DNA of 64,000 bases from Streptomyces cirratus (GCF_014650775.1 NZ_BMVP01000006.1:248001-312000); one strand, 5' to 3'; positions 24,520 to 33,125 are shown, counted from the stretch's first letter. A program made the numbers and translations. The notes: generated from the sequence alone by a model not told the origin.

Positions 24520-25428
24520 GTGAGCGACAGCATGACTTTCCGGAACGAGGACCTGCCGGCCCTCTTCCACCACACCGACCAGGCGGCGATCTCCCGGCAG
24601 CGGGAGTCCACCCGGGCCACGCGCCGGCAGCTGGTGCTGCTGGTCGCGGCCGCGGCGGCGGCCGCCCTGCCGTCCGGGCCCGCCGTGGGCTCGCTGCACC
24701 TGTTCGGCGCCCTGAGCGCGCTGGCCTACGCCGGGGTGCTGGCGGTGGGCGTACGGGCGACCCGGCGCCGGGCCCGCCCGCAGTGGCAGCTCAACCGGAG
24801 CGCGGCCGAGTTCATCAAGTCCCTGGCCTGGCGGTACGCGGTGCACGGGGCACCGTTCGGCAGTGACGTCGGCGCCCCCGAGGCGACGTACCGGACCCGG
24901 CTGGAGGCCGGGCTGGACGAGCTGCGCAAGATGGGCTGGGAGGACCCCCGGGCCGCGGGCCTGGTGCCGGAGGGCGGGGAGATCACCGGGGCGATGCAGC
25001 GGCTGCGCGGACTGGGGTACCAGGTGCGCCGGGAGACGTACGTACGGGACCGGCTGATCGAGCAGCGCAACTGGTACCAGCGCAAGACGGAGGTGTCGCG
25101 GCGGGCGACGACGCTCTGGTCGTGGACGATCGTGCTGCTGACGTGCCTGGCGCTGCTGTTCGCGCTGTTCGGCGCGTTCGGCTCGGGTCCGGGCTCGGAG
25201 CTGACGGCGCTGCTGAGCGCGGCCGCGGCGGCGGCGATCGCCTGGAACGAGGTGCGGCGCCACCATCCGCTCATCGAGGCGCACACGCTGATCGAGCAGG
25301 ACCTGTCGGCGATGATGGTGGTGATGCAGACGACGATCACCGAGTCGCAGTGGCCGTCCGCGGTGTACGAGACGGAGCGGTACGTCTCTCCGCAGCACAC
25401 GGACTGGCTGGCCCGGCACAGCAGTTGA
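24520..25428 (+). CDS. SLATT-domain (DUF4231-type) membrane protein
   Basis: A 302-residue protein starting at GTG after GGGGG. Two pairs of hydrophobic segments are seen, about residues 40-85 (LVLLVAAAAAAALPSGP; LFGALSALAYAGVLAVGV) and about 205-245 (TIVLLTCLALLFALFGAFG; LLSAAAAAAIAW). Each pair is followed by an amphipathic helix, and YVRDRLIEQRNWYQRKTEVSRRA precedes the second pair; this is the SLATT layout. SLATT proteins are predicted pore-forming effectors in systems that sense nucleotide signals or invaders. It follows fxsT in the same direction but after a strong terminator, so it may be expressed separately. The convergent next gene looks like a SLOG sensor, a known companion of SLATT. 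Confidence 0.75.
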   Translation: MSDSMTFRNEDLPALFHHTDQAAISRQRESTRATRRQLVLLVAAAAAAALPSGPAVGSLHLFGALSALAYAGVLAVGVRATRRRARPQWQLNRSAAEFIKSLAWRYAVHGAPFGSDVGAPEATYRTRLEAGLDELRKMGWEDPRAAGLVPEGGEITGAMQRLRGLGYQVRRETYVRDRLIEQRNWYQRKTEVSRRATTLWSWTIVLLTCLALLFALFGAFGSGPGSELTALLSAAAAAAIAWNEVRRHHPLIEAHTLIEQDLSAMMVVMQTTITESQWPSAVYETERYVSPQHTDWLARHSS

Positions 25429-25452
25429 GCGCGTTGCCGGACGGGGCGTGGC

Positions 25453-25932
25453 TCACTGCCGGGTCACGCCCTCGCGCCAGATGACGGTGACGGGCTTGCC
25501 GAGCGCCCGGGCGTAGGCGACGATCTCGGCGGTGCCGCCGTGCCCGCGGGCCGGCAGCCCGTCCCAGACGGCGACGAGGCGGTCGCAGGATTCGGCGATG
25601 TAGGTGCCGGCGGCGTAGTAGGCCTCGTCGGTGGAGCGGGCGAAGCCCATCCGTACTTCCTGGGCGGCCCGGTGCCTGAGCTGCCGGTAGCGGGCCAGGG
25701 CCCCGGCGTCCGTGAAGTCGCCCTCGTAGTCCTCGCTGGGGATCACCACGGTGAGGTCGGCGCCGCATTCCAGGGCGATGCCGGCGAACAGCTGGTCCGC
25801 GCCCTCCGCGAGGCTGGACAGCACCTCCAACGGCCCCTGGCGGCCGCACAGCACTCCACGCAGACCCTGCCTGACGTGTGAGAGCGCCTCGACGGGAATC
25901 GACCGGTGCCCGGTCACCCCGATGCGTTTCAT
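25453..25932 (-). CDS. SLOG-like Rossmann-fold protein (nucleotide-ligand sensor)
   Basis: A 159-residue protein read from ATG 25932; a TTG two codons upstream is an alternative with better spacing to GGGAGG. It begins KRIGVTGHRSI, the GxTGHR motif of several SLOG families. LSSLAEGADQLFA follows, then ADLTVVIPSEDYEGDF, CDRLVAVWDGLPARGHGGTAEIVAYAR and KPVTVIW. These are alternating Rossmann strands with the GG-T-E motif, as in DprA/LOG-like ligand-binding domains. SLOG domains bind nucleotide-derived signals such as ADP-ribose or cyclic ADP-ribose variants. Its place beside a SLATT gene and two TIR proteins suggests a NAD-derived signal, but this is inference. Confidence 0.65.
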   Translation of the reverse strand: MKRIGVTGHRSIPVEALSHVRQGLRGVLCGRQGPLEVLSSLAEGADQLFAGIALECGADLTVVIPSEDYEGDFTDAGALARYRQLRHRAAQEVRMGFARSTDEAYYAAGTYIAESCDRLVAVWDGLPARGHGGTAEIVAYARALGKPVTVIWREGVTRQ

Positions 25933-25965
25933 ACGCAAACCTGCCTCCCCCCGGGGACACGGACG

Positions 25966-26004
25966 CCCTGGACATCCTCCCAGAAGGCGGGAGGACGTCC
26001 AGGG
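25966..26004 (-). terminator. Hairpin terminator of the S1 protease gene
   Basis: CCCTGGAC-A-TCCTCCC pairs with GGGAGGA-C-GTCCAGGG around a 7-nt loop, giving 15 pairs with one mismatch. It lies 18 bp past the protease stop and upstream of the SLOG-like gene. Confidence 0.75.
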
Positions 26005-26021
26005 GTACGGGGGCGGGTGGC

Positions 26022-26903
26022 TCAGTACACGCTGACGCCGTAGGCGTTGAGGGCTTCGACGACGGGCTGGAAGAAGGTGGTCCCGCCCGAGGAGCAGTTG
26101 CCGCTGCCGCCGGAGGTGAGGCCGACCGCGCGGGTTCCGGAGTAGAGCGGGCCGCCGCTGTCGCCGGGCTCCGCGCAGACGTTGGTCTTGATCATGCCGT
26201 AGACGATGTCGCCGTTGCCGTAGTTGACGGTGGCGTTGAGGCCGGTCACCGTGCCGCCGTGGATGCCGGTGGTGGAGCCGCGCCGGGTGACGGACATGCC
26301 GGTGGTGGCGTTGACGGCGCTGGTGATGTCCTGGCTGCCGACGGTGCCGGGCGGGACCGGCGAGTTGCTGGCGTATTTGATCAGGCCGTAGTCATTGGTG
26401 GGGAAACTGGAACCGACGGTGGTGCCGATGGTGGTCGTGTGGGAGGTGCTGGTCCACCAGGTGCCCGCGCCGTCGGTGCAGTGCCCGGCAGTGAGGATGT
26501 AGTAGTCGCTGCCGCTCTTGACGTTGAAGCCGAGCGAACAGCGCCAGCTGGACGCGTAGATGGCGTCGCCGCCGGAGAGCAGCTTCCTCAGCTTGCCGGA
26601 GGTGCGCTCGATGCGCAGGGCCGCGGCGTCGGCCCCGGCCTCGCGGCGGATCCTGGCGATGTCGGCGGCCGTGACGGTGGAGTCGGCGGTGACCACGAGG
26701 GTCCCGGTGGCGGGGTCGGTGTTCCACGCGGTGCCGGCGACGTCGGCACGCAGGACCGAGGCTTCGGCCGAAGCCAGCCGGGCGGCGCTGAAGCCGCTGT
26801 CCTTGGTGTCCGCGCTGGCGGCGGTGGGCAGCGCGAGCGCGGCGACGGCAGCCGCGCCTACGGCGGCCGCGAGCAGCCTGGTGCGGGTGATCTTGGTCCT
26901 CAC
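26022..26903 (-). CDS. Streptogrisin-like S1 (chymotrypsin-fold) serine protease precursor
   Basis: A 293-residue preproenzyme starting at GTG after GGGAGG. Residues 1-31 are a signal peptide (ending AASA). A propeptide of about 80 residues of alpha-lytic protease type follows (LASAEASVLRADVAGTAWNTD; GTLVVTADSTVTAADI). The mature domain has catalytic His141 (TAGHC), Asp171 (TNDYGLIKY) and Ser249 (EPGDSGGP), plus Cys pairs expected in streptogrisin A/B-type enzymes. It should be secreted and autoactivated, and cleaves after aromatic or large hydrophobic residues by family analogy. Such proteases accompany aerial development in Streptomyces. A strong hairpin follows the stop. Confidence 0.95.
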   Translation of the reverse strand: MRTKITRTRLLAAAVGAAAVAALALPTAASADTKDSGFSAARLASAEASVLRADVAGTAWNTDPATGTLVVTADSTVTAADIARIRREAGADAAALRIERTSGKLRKLLSGGDAIYASSWRCSLGFNVKSGSDYYILTAGHCTDGAGTWWTSTSHTTTIGTTVGSSFPTNDYGLIKYASNSPVPPGTVGSQDITSAVNATTGMSVTRRGSTTGIHGGTVTGLNATVNYGNGDIVYGMIKTNVCAEPGDSGGPLYSGTRAVGLTSGGSGNCSSGGTTFFQPVVEALNAYGVSVY

Positions 26904-27047
26904 TTCGTCCTCCCGGTAAGGGATCGGGGCCCGGCGGCTGTGGGGGTGCCGGTGCCTGTGAGGGAGCGGCCGGGGGCGGGGGAGCGCTTCGCGTTCGCCG
27001 TGCCCCTGACAAGTCCCTAGAGAGACGCTGACGGGAGTGTCCTGGCG

Positions 27048-27881
27048 TCAGATTGCTGCGGCAAGGGCGCGTTTCGGCCTCCGCTCACCCGCCTCGACCG
27101 CGAACGGCAAGGTGTTGCCCGGCGGGGGGAAGGGACAGATGAAGTGCTCGGCGAAGGCGCAGGGCGGCAGCAGCGCCCGGTTGAAGTCGACGGTGACCGA
27201 GCGGTCCGCGGTGGGGACGCCGGGCCGCAGGAACCGGAAGCGGTAACTGGACGTGCCGCTGGTGGCGTCGGCGAAGACCGCCCAGAGGCTGCCGTCCCCG
27301 TGGTCCACCGCGACCTGGAGGGTGTGCTCCACGCCGCCGTGCACGAAGCTCAGCTCACCGCCGAGGCCGAGCCCGCGGGTGCGCCCGTCGACGTTCTCGA
27401 CCTGGACGGTCTGGTCCTCGCCATAGGGGCGGAAGTGGCCCGGGAGCACGAAGCCGGGATCGTAGGGACCCGCCTCGATACCGCCGAAGGCGCGCCGGGC
27501 CTCCGCGGCCGGGTCGTAGACGCGCACCGCCCACTCCCCCTCCCGCAGGATCACGACGAGGCGCACGTCCCCGGCCGCGACCCGCGCTTCGCCGGCGGGT
27601 CCCTCGTCGGCGGCGAGTACGGCGTCCCCCGCGAAGGGCTCGCCGTCGAGGCTGAGCCCGTCCCCGGGTCCGGCGCTCAGGACCACCCCGCCCGCAGTGG
27701 CGCGCCAGCGCCCCGGAACGGCCGGAATTCGACCCTCCGGGGCGTCGGCGAGCCAGTGCGTGCCTGTCAGGGAGAGTGGTCCGTAAGGGGCGGAAACGGA
27801 TGCCAGGCGGCGCTCGTGCCACTGCTTCCAGGCGGTGTCCGGGCCGTCCGCCGCGAGGCCGCCCGCTTCGTGATCGCTCAT
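27048..27881 (-). CDS. DUF1684 family protein
   Basis: A 277-residue protein from ATG 27881; a longer open frame upstream encodes Ala/Thr-rich sequence that is a shadow of the next gene. The DUF1684 signature is clear: WKQWHERRLASVSAPYGPLSLTGTHWL at the start, GHFRPYGEDQTVQVENVDGR in the middle, and DFNRALLPPCAFAEHF with CPFPPPGNTLPFAVEAGE near the end. The conserved Asn, Pro-Cys and CPFPP segments are the family's fingerprint. No biochemical function is established for the family, and no signal peptide is present. It lies downstream of the DUF5685 gene on the same strand with a 79-bp gap. Confidence 0.85.
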   Translation of the reverse strand: MSDHEAGGLAADGPDTAWKQWHERRLASVSAPYGPLSLTGTHWLADAPEGRIPAVPGRWRATAGGVVLSAGPGDGLSLDGEPFAGDAVLAADEGPAGEARVAAGDVRLVVILREGEWAVRVYDPAAEARRAFGGIEAGPYDPGFVLPGHFRPYGEDQTVQVENVDGRTRGLGLGGELSFVHGGVEHTLQVAVDHGDGSLWAVFADATSGTSSYRFRFLRPGVPTADRSVTVDFNRALLPPCAFAEHFICPFPPPGNTLPFAVEAGERRPKRALAAAI

Positions 27882-27960
27882 GGCCCTCAGCCCTTCCACA
27901 CGGGCCCCGGGGGGAACCGTCCGGTACTCCGTCCGGGGCTGCGGGTCACCTGACAGGCGG

Positions 27961-29286
27961 TCAGCAGCCGTCGCAGGGACAGCAGCAGTCGCACCCGTCA
28001 CAGCCGCACCCGTCACAGCCGCCGCAGTCACAGTTGCCGCAGTCGCAGTCGTCGCACCACGCGTCCCGCTTCTTGCGCGACCAGGGGCCCTCGTGGTCGG
28101 TGCAGCACAGCTGGCACGTGCAGAACAAGCCCACGGCGACCGCGCAGCCCGCCAGCAGCCCGCGGCGCGGCTTCTGCGGCGGCAGCCCGCCCCCACCGCC
28201 CCAGCCGGGACCGCCGGGGCCGCCGGGGCCGCCCGGGCCCATCGGCGGGGGCGTGCCCGGCCCGGCCGGCGGGTACGGGGCGCCCGGGGCGTACGGACCG
28301 CCGCCGTAGGGGGCGCCGCCATAGGGACCACCGCCGTAGGGGGCGCCGCCCGCCCCCGGATCCCCGTGACCGCGCGGCGCGTAGCCCTGAGGCGCGCCGG
28401 GGCCGGCGGGGTGGGCGCCGGTGTGACCGCAGCCGGACCCGAAGGCGCGGTCCACGGAGGCGCGCAGTTCGTGCACCAGCAGCCGGTGGGCGAGGCCCGC
28501 GTCGGTGAACTCCGCCTCGCGCAGGGCGAGCCGGATGCCGTGCAGGGCGTCGTCGCACAGCCGCCGGGCCTCGGTACGGGAGGTGCCGGTGGCCGTGAGG
28601 GGGTTCCAGGCGCCCGCCGCGGCGTCGGCGGCCTGGTCCTCCACGGCGTCCAGGAGGTGCGCGAGCCGCCCGAAGTAGCGGCCCGCCTCGGCGAGCGGGG
28701 CGGTGTTGCCTGGCCGTCCGGCGAGGACCGCGGTATGTGCGAAGGCGGCCGCGGTCGCGGTCTCCGTCGGCTCGGTGACCGCCAGCACCGGCGTGCCGGG
28801 CCCGGCCAGGGCCTCGATGCCGCCCTGCCGGTCGACGGCGTCGACGAGCACCGCCGTGTCGAAGCCGAGCGAGGCCCCGGTACGGGCGCCGGCCCGGTCC
28901 CAGCCCCGGGCGACCTTGCGGGCGGCGGCCGCGATCGGGGCCCGCGCCAACAGCCCGTCCCGGTCCGCGACGTGGTCCCGTACCTTGGCGGAGGCCAGCA
29001 CCAGGGAGACGGCGGCTGCGAGACGGGCGCCCTCCCCGTCGGCCACCGCGGCCCTGCGCATCCCGCGCAGCGGACACGGCCCGGCGGTGCGCCGGGAGCC
29101 GGCTGCCGGAGCCGACTGAGCCTCCGTCAGAACGGAGACCAGCAGCCCGTCGTAGTTGGTGACCACCCTGGCGAACTGGCCGTGGTCACCGCGAAGTGCC
29201 AGGCACAGTCCGCAGAGATGGGCCGTCCACTCGGCCTTGAACCGCTCACCGAGCCGGTGCGTACAAGGTCTGACGATGCCGAACAA
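27961..29286 (-). CDS. DUF5685 family protein with Gly/Pro repeats and a Cys-rich tail
   Basis: From TTG 29286 (GGGGGAAG upstream; reads MFGIVRPCTHRLGE) the protein has 441 residues; GTG and ATG codons further upstream are possible. Residues 1 to about 275 are helical and characteristic (KAEWTAHLCGLCLALRGDHGQ; RRLCDDALHGIRLALRE), with Cys pairs that may bind metal. About 290-370 is a YGG/PGGPGG low-complexity linker, then a short hydrophobic span (GLLAGCAVAVGLFCTCQLCC). The last ~30 residues are mostly Cys, Asp and Gly (CDDCDCGNCDC...), like a metallothionein. The function is unknown. The gene is upstream of DUF1684. Confidence 0.75.
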   Translation of the reverse strand: MFGIVRPCTHRLGERFKAEWTAHLCGLCLALRGDHGQFARVVTNYDGLLVSVLTEAQSAPAAGSRRTAGPCPLRGMRRAAVADGEGARLAAAVSLVLASAKVRDHVADRDGLLARAPIAAAARKVARGWDRAGARTGASLGFDTAVLVDAVDRQGGIEALAGPGTPVLAVTEPTETATAAAFAHTAVLAGRPGNTAPLAEAGRYFGRLAHLLDAVEDQAADAAAGAWNPLTATGTSRTEARRLCDDALHGIRLALREAEFTDAGLAHRLLVHELRASVDRAFGSGCGHTGAHPAGPGAPQGYAPRGHGDPGAGGAPYGGGPYGGAPYGGGPYAPGAPYPPAGPGTPPPMGPGGPGGPGGPGWGGGGGLPPQKPRRGLLAGCAVAVGLFCTCQLCCTDHEGPWSRKKRDAWCDDCDCGNCDCGGCDGCGCDGCDCCCPCDGC

Positions 29287-29569
29287 GTGCGCTTCCCCCG
29301 TGTCATACGTGTGCCCGGCGGGCATGGTACCGAGCCCGGCCGTTCACCCGTACGCCCGCAGCCCTCACTCGGACGGCGTCCGCAGTCGTATTTTCACTCA
29401 GTCAGCAGCGGCAGGCGCCTGGGAGCTTGACGGTGCAACGGATGTTCTGCACCAGTACCGTCACGAAACCCGTGCGCGCCGACTATCCACTTGGCGCGTT
29501 GTCAGCATCATGGACGACCATAGGGGCAGCGGAAGAGAAGACAACTGACCGCGGTGAAAGGAGGCGTCC

Positions 29570-30031
29570 ATGGGTTCGGTGCGCAAGGCGAGTGCCTGGT
29601 TGGGTCTCGTGGAGGACAACGACGACGAGCGGTACTACGACGACGACTACGCGGAGGCCGTGGAGCGTCAGCACGGCGGCTCGGTGTCCGGACCCGGGGA
29701 CCAGTGGGTCACCGACCCGCGCGTCAAGGTGGCCTCGGAGTCCGCGGTCGAACAGGGCCGGCGGATCGCGACGGTGACCCCCGACGGCTTCCGTGACGCG
29801 CGTGGAATCGGCGAGCTGTTCCGCGAGGGCGTCCCGGTGATCGTGAACCTGTCGTCCATGGAGCCGGCCGACGCGAAGCGCGTGGTCGACTTCGCCGCCG
29901 GTCTGACCTTCGGGCTCCGCGGCTCGATCGAGCGGGTGGCGACCAGGGTCTTCCTGCTGACCCCGGCCGACACCCAGATCGTCAGCGGCGAAGCGGGCGG
30001 CCGCGCCCGCGACTTCTTCAACCAGAGCTGA
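29570..30031 (+). CDS. sflA: SepF-like protein SflA
   Basis: A 153-residue protein with a strong AAAGGAGG site before ATG. The N-terminus MGSVRKASAWLGLVEDND contains the amphipathic membrane-targeting helix of SepF. An acidic linker leads to the SepF core (IATVTPDGFRDARGIGELFREGVPVIVNLSSMEPADAKRVVDFAAGL through FLLTPADTQIV), which dimerises and binds FtsZ in true SepF. Streptomyces has one SepF in the dcw cluster plus SepF-like proteins SflA and SflB. No dcw genes are nearby here (FtsZ, YlmD and YlmE are absent), and the position matches the SflA locus as I remember it, so SflA is the better call. Confidence 0.85.
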   Translation: MGSVRKASAWLGLVEDNDDERYYDDDYAEAVERQHGGSVSGPGDQWVTDPRVKVASESAVEQGRRIATVTPDGFRDARGIGELFREGVPVIVNLSSMEPADAKRVVDFAAGLTFGLRGSIERVATRVFLLTPADTQIVSGEAGGRARDFFNQS

Positions 30032-30040
30032 GCAGGGCCT

Positions 30041-31210
30041 TCACCGGAAGGCGTCGAGGCCGGTGAGCGCCTTGCCCAGCACCAACTGGTGCATCTCCAC
30101 GGTCCCCTCGTAGGTGAGGACCGATTCCAGGTTGGTGGCGTGCCGCATGACGGGGTATTCGAGCGAGATCCCGTTGGCACCCAGGATGGTCCGCGCGGTG
30201 CGGCAGATGTCGATGGCCTCGCGGACGTTGTTGAGCTTTCCGAAACTGATCTGCTCCGGGCGCAGGGTGCCCGCGTCCATGCGCCGGCCCAGGTGGTGGG
30301 CGAGCAGGATGCCCTTGTGCAGTTCCAGTGCCATGTCCGCGAGCTTGGCCTGGGTGAGCTGGAAGCCGCCGATCGGCTTGCCGAACTGCTCGCGCGTCTT
30401 CGCGTAGTCGAGCGCGGCCTCGAAACTGGCGCGGGCCGCGCCCATGGAACCCCAGATGATCCCGTAACGGGCGTGACTGAGGCAGCCCAGCGGTCCCTTG
30501 AGGCCGGTGACGCCTGGCAGTACCGCGTCCGCGGGCAGCCGTACGTCGTCCATCACCAGCTCGCTGGTCACCGACGCGCGCAGCGACCACTTGTGCTTGA
30601 TCTCCGGCGCGGAGAAACCCGCGCTGTCGGTGGGGACGGCGAAGCCGCGGATCCCCTCGTCGGTCTGCGCCCACACCACGGCGACGGCGGCGACGCTGCC
30701 GTTGGTGATCCACATCTTGCGGCCGTTCAGCACCCAGTCGGTGCCGTCGCGCTTGGCGTAGGTGCGCATCGCGGCCGGGTCGGAGCCGACGTCGGGCTCG
30801 GTCAGCCCGAAGCAGCCGATCATTTCGCCGGCCGCCATGCCGGGGAGCCAGCGCTGCTTCTGCTCCTCGGAGCCGTAGCGGTGGATCGCGTACATGGCGA
30901 GCGAGCCCTGTACGGAGACCAGGGACCGGATCCCGGAGTCGGCGGCCTCCAGTTCCAGGCAGGCCAGCCCGTACTGCACGGCACTGGCCCCGGCGCACCC
31001 GTAGCCCTGCAGGGACATCCCGAGCGCCCCGATGCCGCCGAGTTCCCGGGCCAGCTCCCGGATCGCGGGCAGCTCACCGCGCTCGTACCAGTCGGCGATC
31101 TGCGGCAGTACCCGGTCGGTGGCCCAGCCGCGCACGGTGTCGCGGATGGCGAGGTCCTCGGGGCTGAGCAACTCGTCGAGCCCGAGCGGATCGGTGGGTA
31201 CGAAGGACAC
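30041..31210 (-). CDS. Acyl-CoA dehydrogenase, glutaryl-CoA dehydrogenase-like
   Basis: A 389-residue protein of standard acyl-CoA dehydrogenase length. FAD and substrate motifs are visible: CFGLTEPDVGSDPAAMRT, WVLNGRKMWITNGSVA, and the C-terminal ARTILGANGISLEYPVMRH. The catalytic base is expected at Glu368 in LTYEGTVEMHQLVLGKALTG, which has the glutaryl-CoA dehydrogenase pattern instead of the YEGT..IQ of short-chain enzymes. GcdH oxidises and decarboxylates glutaryl-CoA to crotonyl-CoA in lysine or tryptophan breakdown; the substrate is inferred. It stands alone, converging with sflA with a 9-bp gap. Confidence 0.88.
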   Translation of the reverse strand: MSFVPTDPLGLDELLSPEDLAIRDTVRGWATDRVLPQIADWYERGELPAIRELARELGGIGALGMSLQGYGCAGASAVQYGLACLELEAADSGIRSLVSVQGSLAMYAIHRYGSEEQKQRWLPGMAAGEMIGCFGLTEPDVGSDPAAMRTYAKRDGTDWVLNGRKMWITNGSVAAVAVVWAQTDEGIRGFAVPTDSAGFSAPEIKHKWSLRASVTSELVMDDVRLPADAVLPGVTGLKGPLGCLSHARYGIIWGSMGAARASFEAALDYAKTREQFGKPIGGFQLTQAKLADMALELHKGILLAHHLGRRMDAGTLRPEQISFGKLNNVREAIDICRTARTILGANGISLEYPVMRHATNLESVLTYEGTVEMHQLVLGKALTGLDAFR

Positions 31211-31274
31211 GTGGCCTCCCGGCGGCCGTGGGACGGAAACCTAGCGCCGCAAGTTTCTCCCTCGGGGACCCGCC

Positions 31275-31350
31275 GGTCCAGCCCTGCCCGGTCCGGCCCT
31301 GCCCGGTCCGGCCGTTCGCGAGCCGGCCCTTCGCGAGCCGGCCGTTCCGT
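31275..31350. repeat. 15-bp tandem repeats between the MFS and acyl-CoA dehydrogenase genes
   Basis: Units GGTCCGGCCCTGCCC (about 2.5 copies) run into units GGCCGTTCGCGAGCC (about 2.5 copies), all 15 bp long. The array lies just past the MFS stop codon and upstream of the acyl-CoA dehydrogenase start. Confidence 0.7.
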
Positions 31351-31361
31351 TCGAGCCGCTC

Positions 31362-33026
31362 TCAGGCCCGGCGCCCCGCCGCGTCGCACTCGGCCTGCGC
31401 GCCGGCCTGGCGGCCCTGCGGCGGCACCCGCACCGCCTCGCCCGACGGCTCACCGCACTCCATCACCCTCGGCAGCTTCAACGCCATCACCGCCCCGACG
31501 AACAGCAGCCCCGCGCTCACCAGCAGCGTCACGTGCAGCCCGTGCACGAACGAGTTCCGCGCCGCCGCGTACAGCGACTCCCCCGCCGCCCCGCCCAGCC
31601 GCGCCGCGATCCGGTACGCCTCGCCCAGGGAGTGCGCCGCGTTCTCCGAGTCGCCGGCCGGCACGCCCGGTACCTGCGTCAGCCCCGGAGCGTACGCGGC
31701 GTTCATCACGCTCCCCAGCAGCGCGATGCCCATGCCCGCGCCGAGCTGGTACGAGGTCTCCCCTATTGAGGCGGCCCCGCCCGCCTTGGCCGCCGGCACC
31801 TCATTGAGCATGGACTCGTACGCCGCGAACAGCGTCGTCTGGAGCCCGAAGCCCAGCAGCACGAACCCGACCGTCAGCAGCACCGGCCGGTCCTGCTGGC
31901 CCATCAGCGTCAGCAGCAGCACCGCGCAGGCGGTCAGCACGAAGCCCAGCGAGACCATCGTGCGCGGCCCGATCCGCTGGAGCGTGTACGAGCCGGTCGC
32001 GCCGGCGGCCATGGCGGCGAAGGTCAGCGGCAGCAGCCGCAGGCCCGTCCGGAGCGGGCTCAGGTGCAGCACCAGCTGGAGGTACTGGACGGCGATCAGC
32101 TCCAGGCCCACCAGCGCCAGCATGGCCAGCACGATGCAGCCGACCGACGTCGAGAAGGCGGCGCGGGAGAACATCCGCATGTCGATCAGCGGGTGGGCCC
32201 GCCGCCTCTGGCGCCGCACGAACAGCACGAGCAGCGCCACGCCGAGCGCCAGCGGCAGCAGCGCCTGCGGGTCGGCGAGCGCCCGCTCCGCGCCGAGCCG
32301 CTTGACCCCGAGCACCGCCCCGAGCACGCCGCCGGCCGCCATCAGCGCACCCAGCACGTCCCAGGGCCCGTCGGCGGAGCCCTTCGACTCGGGCAGCAGC
32401 CAGCGGCCGACCGGGAGGATCAGTGCCATCAGCGGGATGTTGATGAGGAAGACCGAACCCCACCAGAAGTGCTGGACGAGGAACCCGCCGAGCACCGGTC
32501 CGCTCGCCGCGCCGATCGCGGCGACGGCGGTCCATATCCCGATGGCGAGCGCCCGCTCCCGCCGGTCGGGGAAGACCTGGCGCAGGATCGACAGGGTGGC
32601 CGGCATGATCATCGCGCCGCCGACCCCGAGCAGGGCGCGCGCGGCGATCAGGACCTGCGCGTTGTCGGCCAGGGCCGCGATCGCGGAGGCGACGCCGAAG
32701 AGTCCGTAGCCGCACAGGAGTATGCGGCGGCGTCCGACCCGGTCGCCGAGGGTGCCGAAGAGGATCAGCAGCGCCGCGCACACCAGGGGGTAGGCGTCGA
32801 CGATCCACAGGAGTTCCATCGCCCCGGGGCGCAGGTCCTCGGTGACGGAGGGGACGGCGACGTGCAGGATCGTCGCGTCGAGCGCGACCAGCACGAGGCT
32901 CACGCACAGCACGCCCAGCACCAGCCAGCGGTTGGTCCCGCCGGAGACGGCGCTGATCCGCTGCCAGGCAGCGGCGGGGGAAACCGGAGGGCGCTCACCG
33001 TCGCCGGTCGTGTTCGTCCCCGACAT
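31362..33026 (-). CDS. MFS multidrug exporter, DHA2 (EmrB/QacA) family, 14 TM
   Basis: A 554-residue protein with GGGAGG before its ATG. About 14 hydrophobic spans are seen, beginning WLVLGVLCVSLVLVALDATILHVAVPSV, the DHA2 motif D1-like start. Motif A appears as GTLGDRVGRRRILL, and motif C as LGVGGAMIMPATLSIL followed by GPVLGGFLVQHFWWGSVFLINIPL. It should export drugs or secondary metabolites using the proton gradient. No regulator is adjacent, but a 12-bp palindrome is found about 100 bp upstream. A 15-bp tandem repeat follows the gene. Confidence 0.92.
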   Translation of the reverse strand: MSGTNTTGDGERPPVSPAAAWQRISAVSGGTNRWLVLGVLCVSLVLVALDATILHVAVPSVTEDLRPGAMELLWIVDAYPLVCAALLILFGTLGDRVGRRRILLCGYGLFGVASAIAALADNAQVLIAARALLGVGGAMIMPATLSILRQVFPDRRERALAIGIWTAVAAIGAASGPVLGGFLVQHFWWGSVFLINIPLMALILPVGRWLLPESKGSADGPWDVLGALMAAGGVLGAVLGVKRLGAERALADPQALLPLALGVALLVLFVRRQRRRAHPLIDMRMFSRAAFSTSVGCIVLAMLALVGLELIAVQYLQLVLHLSPLRTGLRLLPLTFAAMAAGATGSYTLQRIGPRTMVSLGFVLTACAVLLLTLMGQQDRPVLLTVGFVLLGFGLQTTLFAAYESMLNEVPAAKAGGAASIGETSYQLGAGMGIALLGSVMNAAYAPGLTQVPGVPAGDSENAAHSLGEAYRIAARLGGAAGESLYAAARNSFVHGLHVTLLVSAGLLFVGAVMALKLPRVMECGEPSGEAVRVPPQGRQAGAQAECDAAGRRA

Positions 33027-33125
33027 GCATGTACCTCCCAGATGATCCCTCGCACCCGGCGGACCAGCGTCTTGTGGAGCCGCGGAGGGTGGTGCGCTTG
33101 CGGCGTCCTGCGGGGTCCGGCATCG

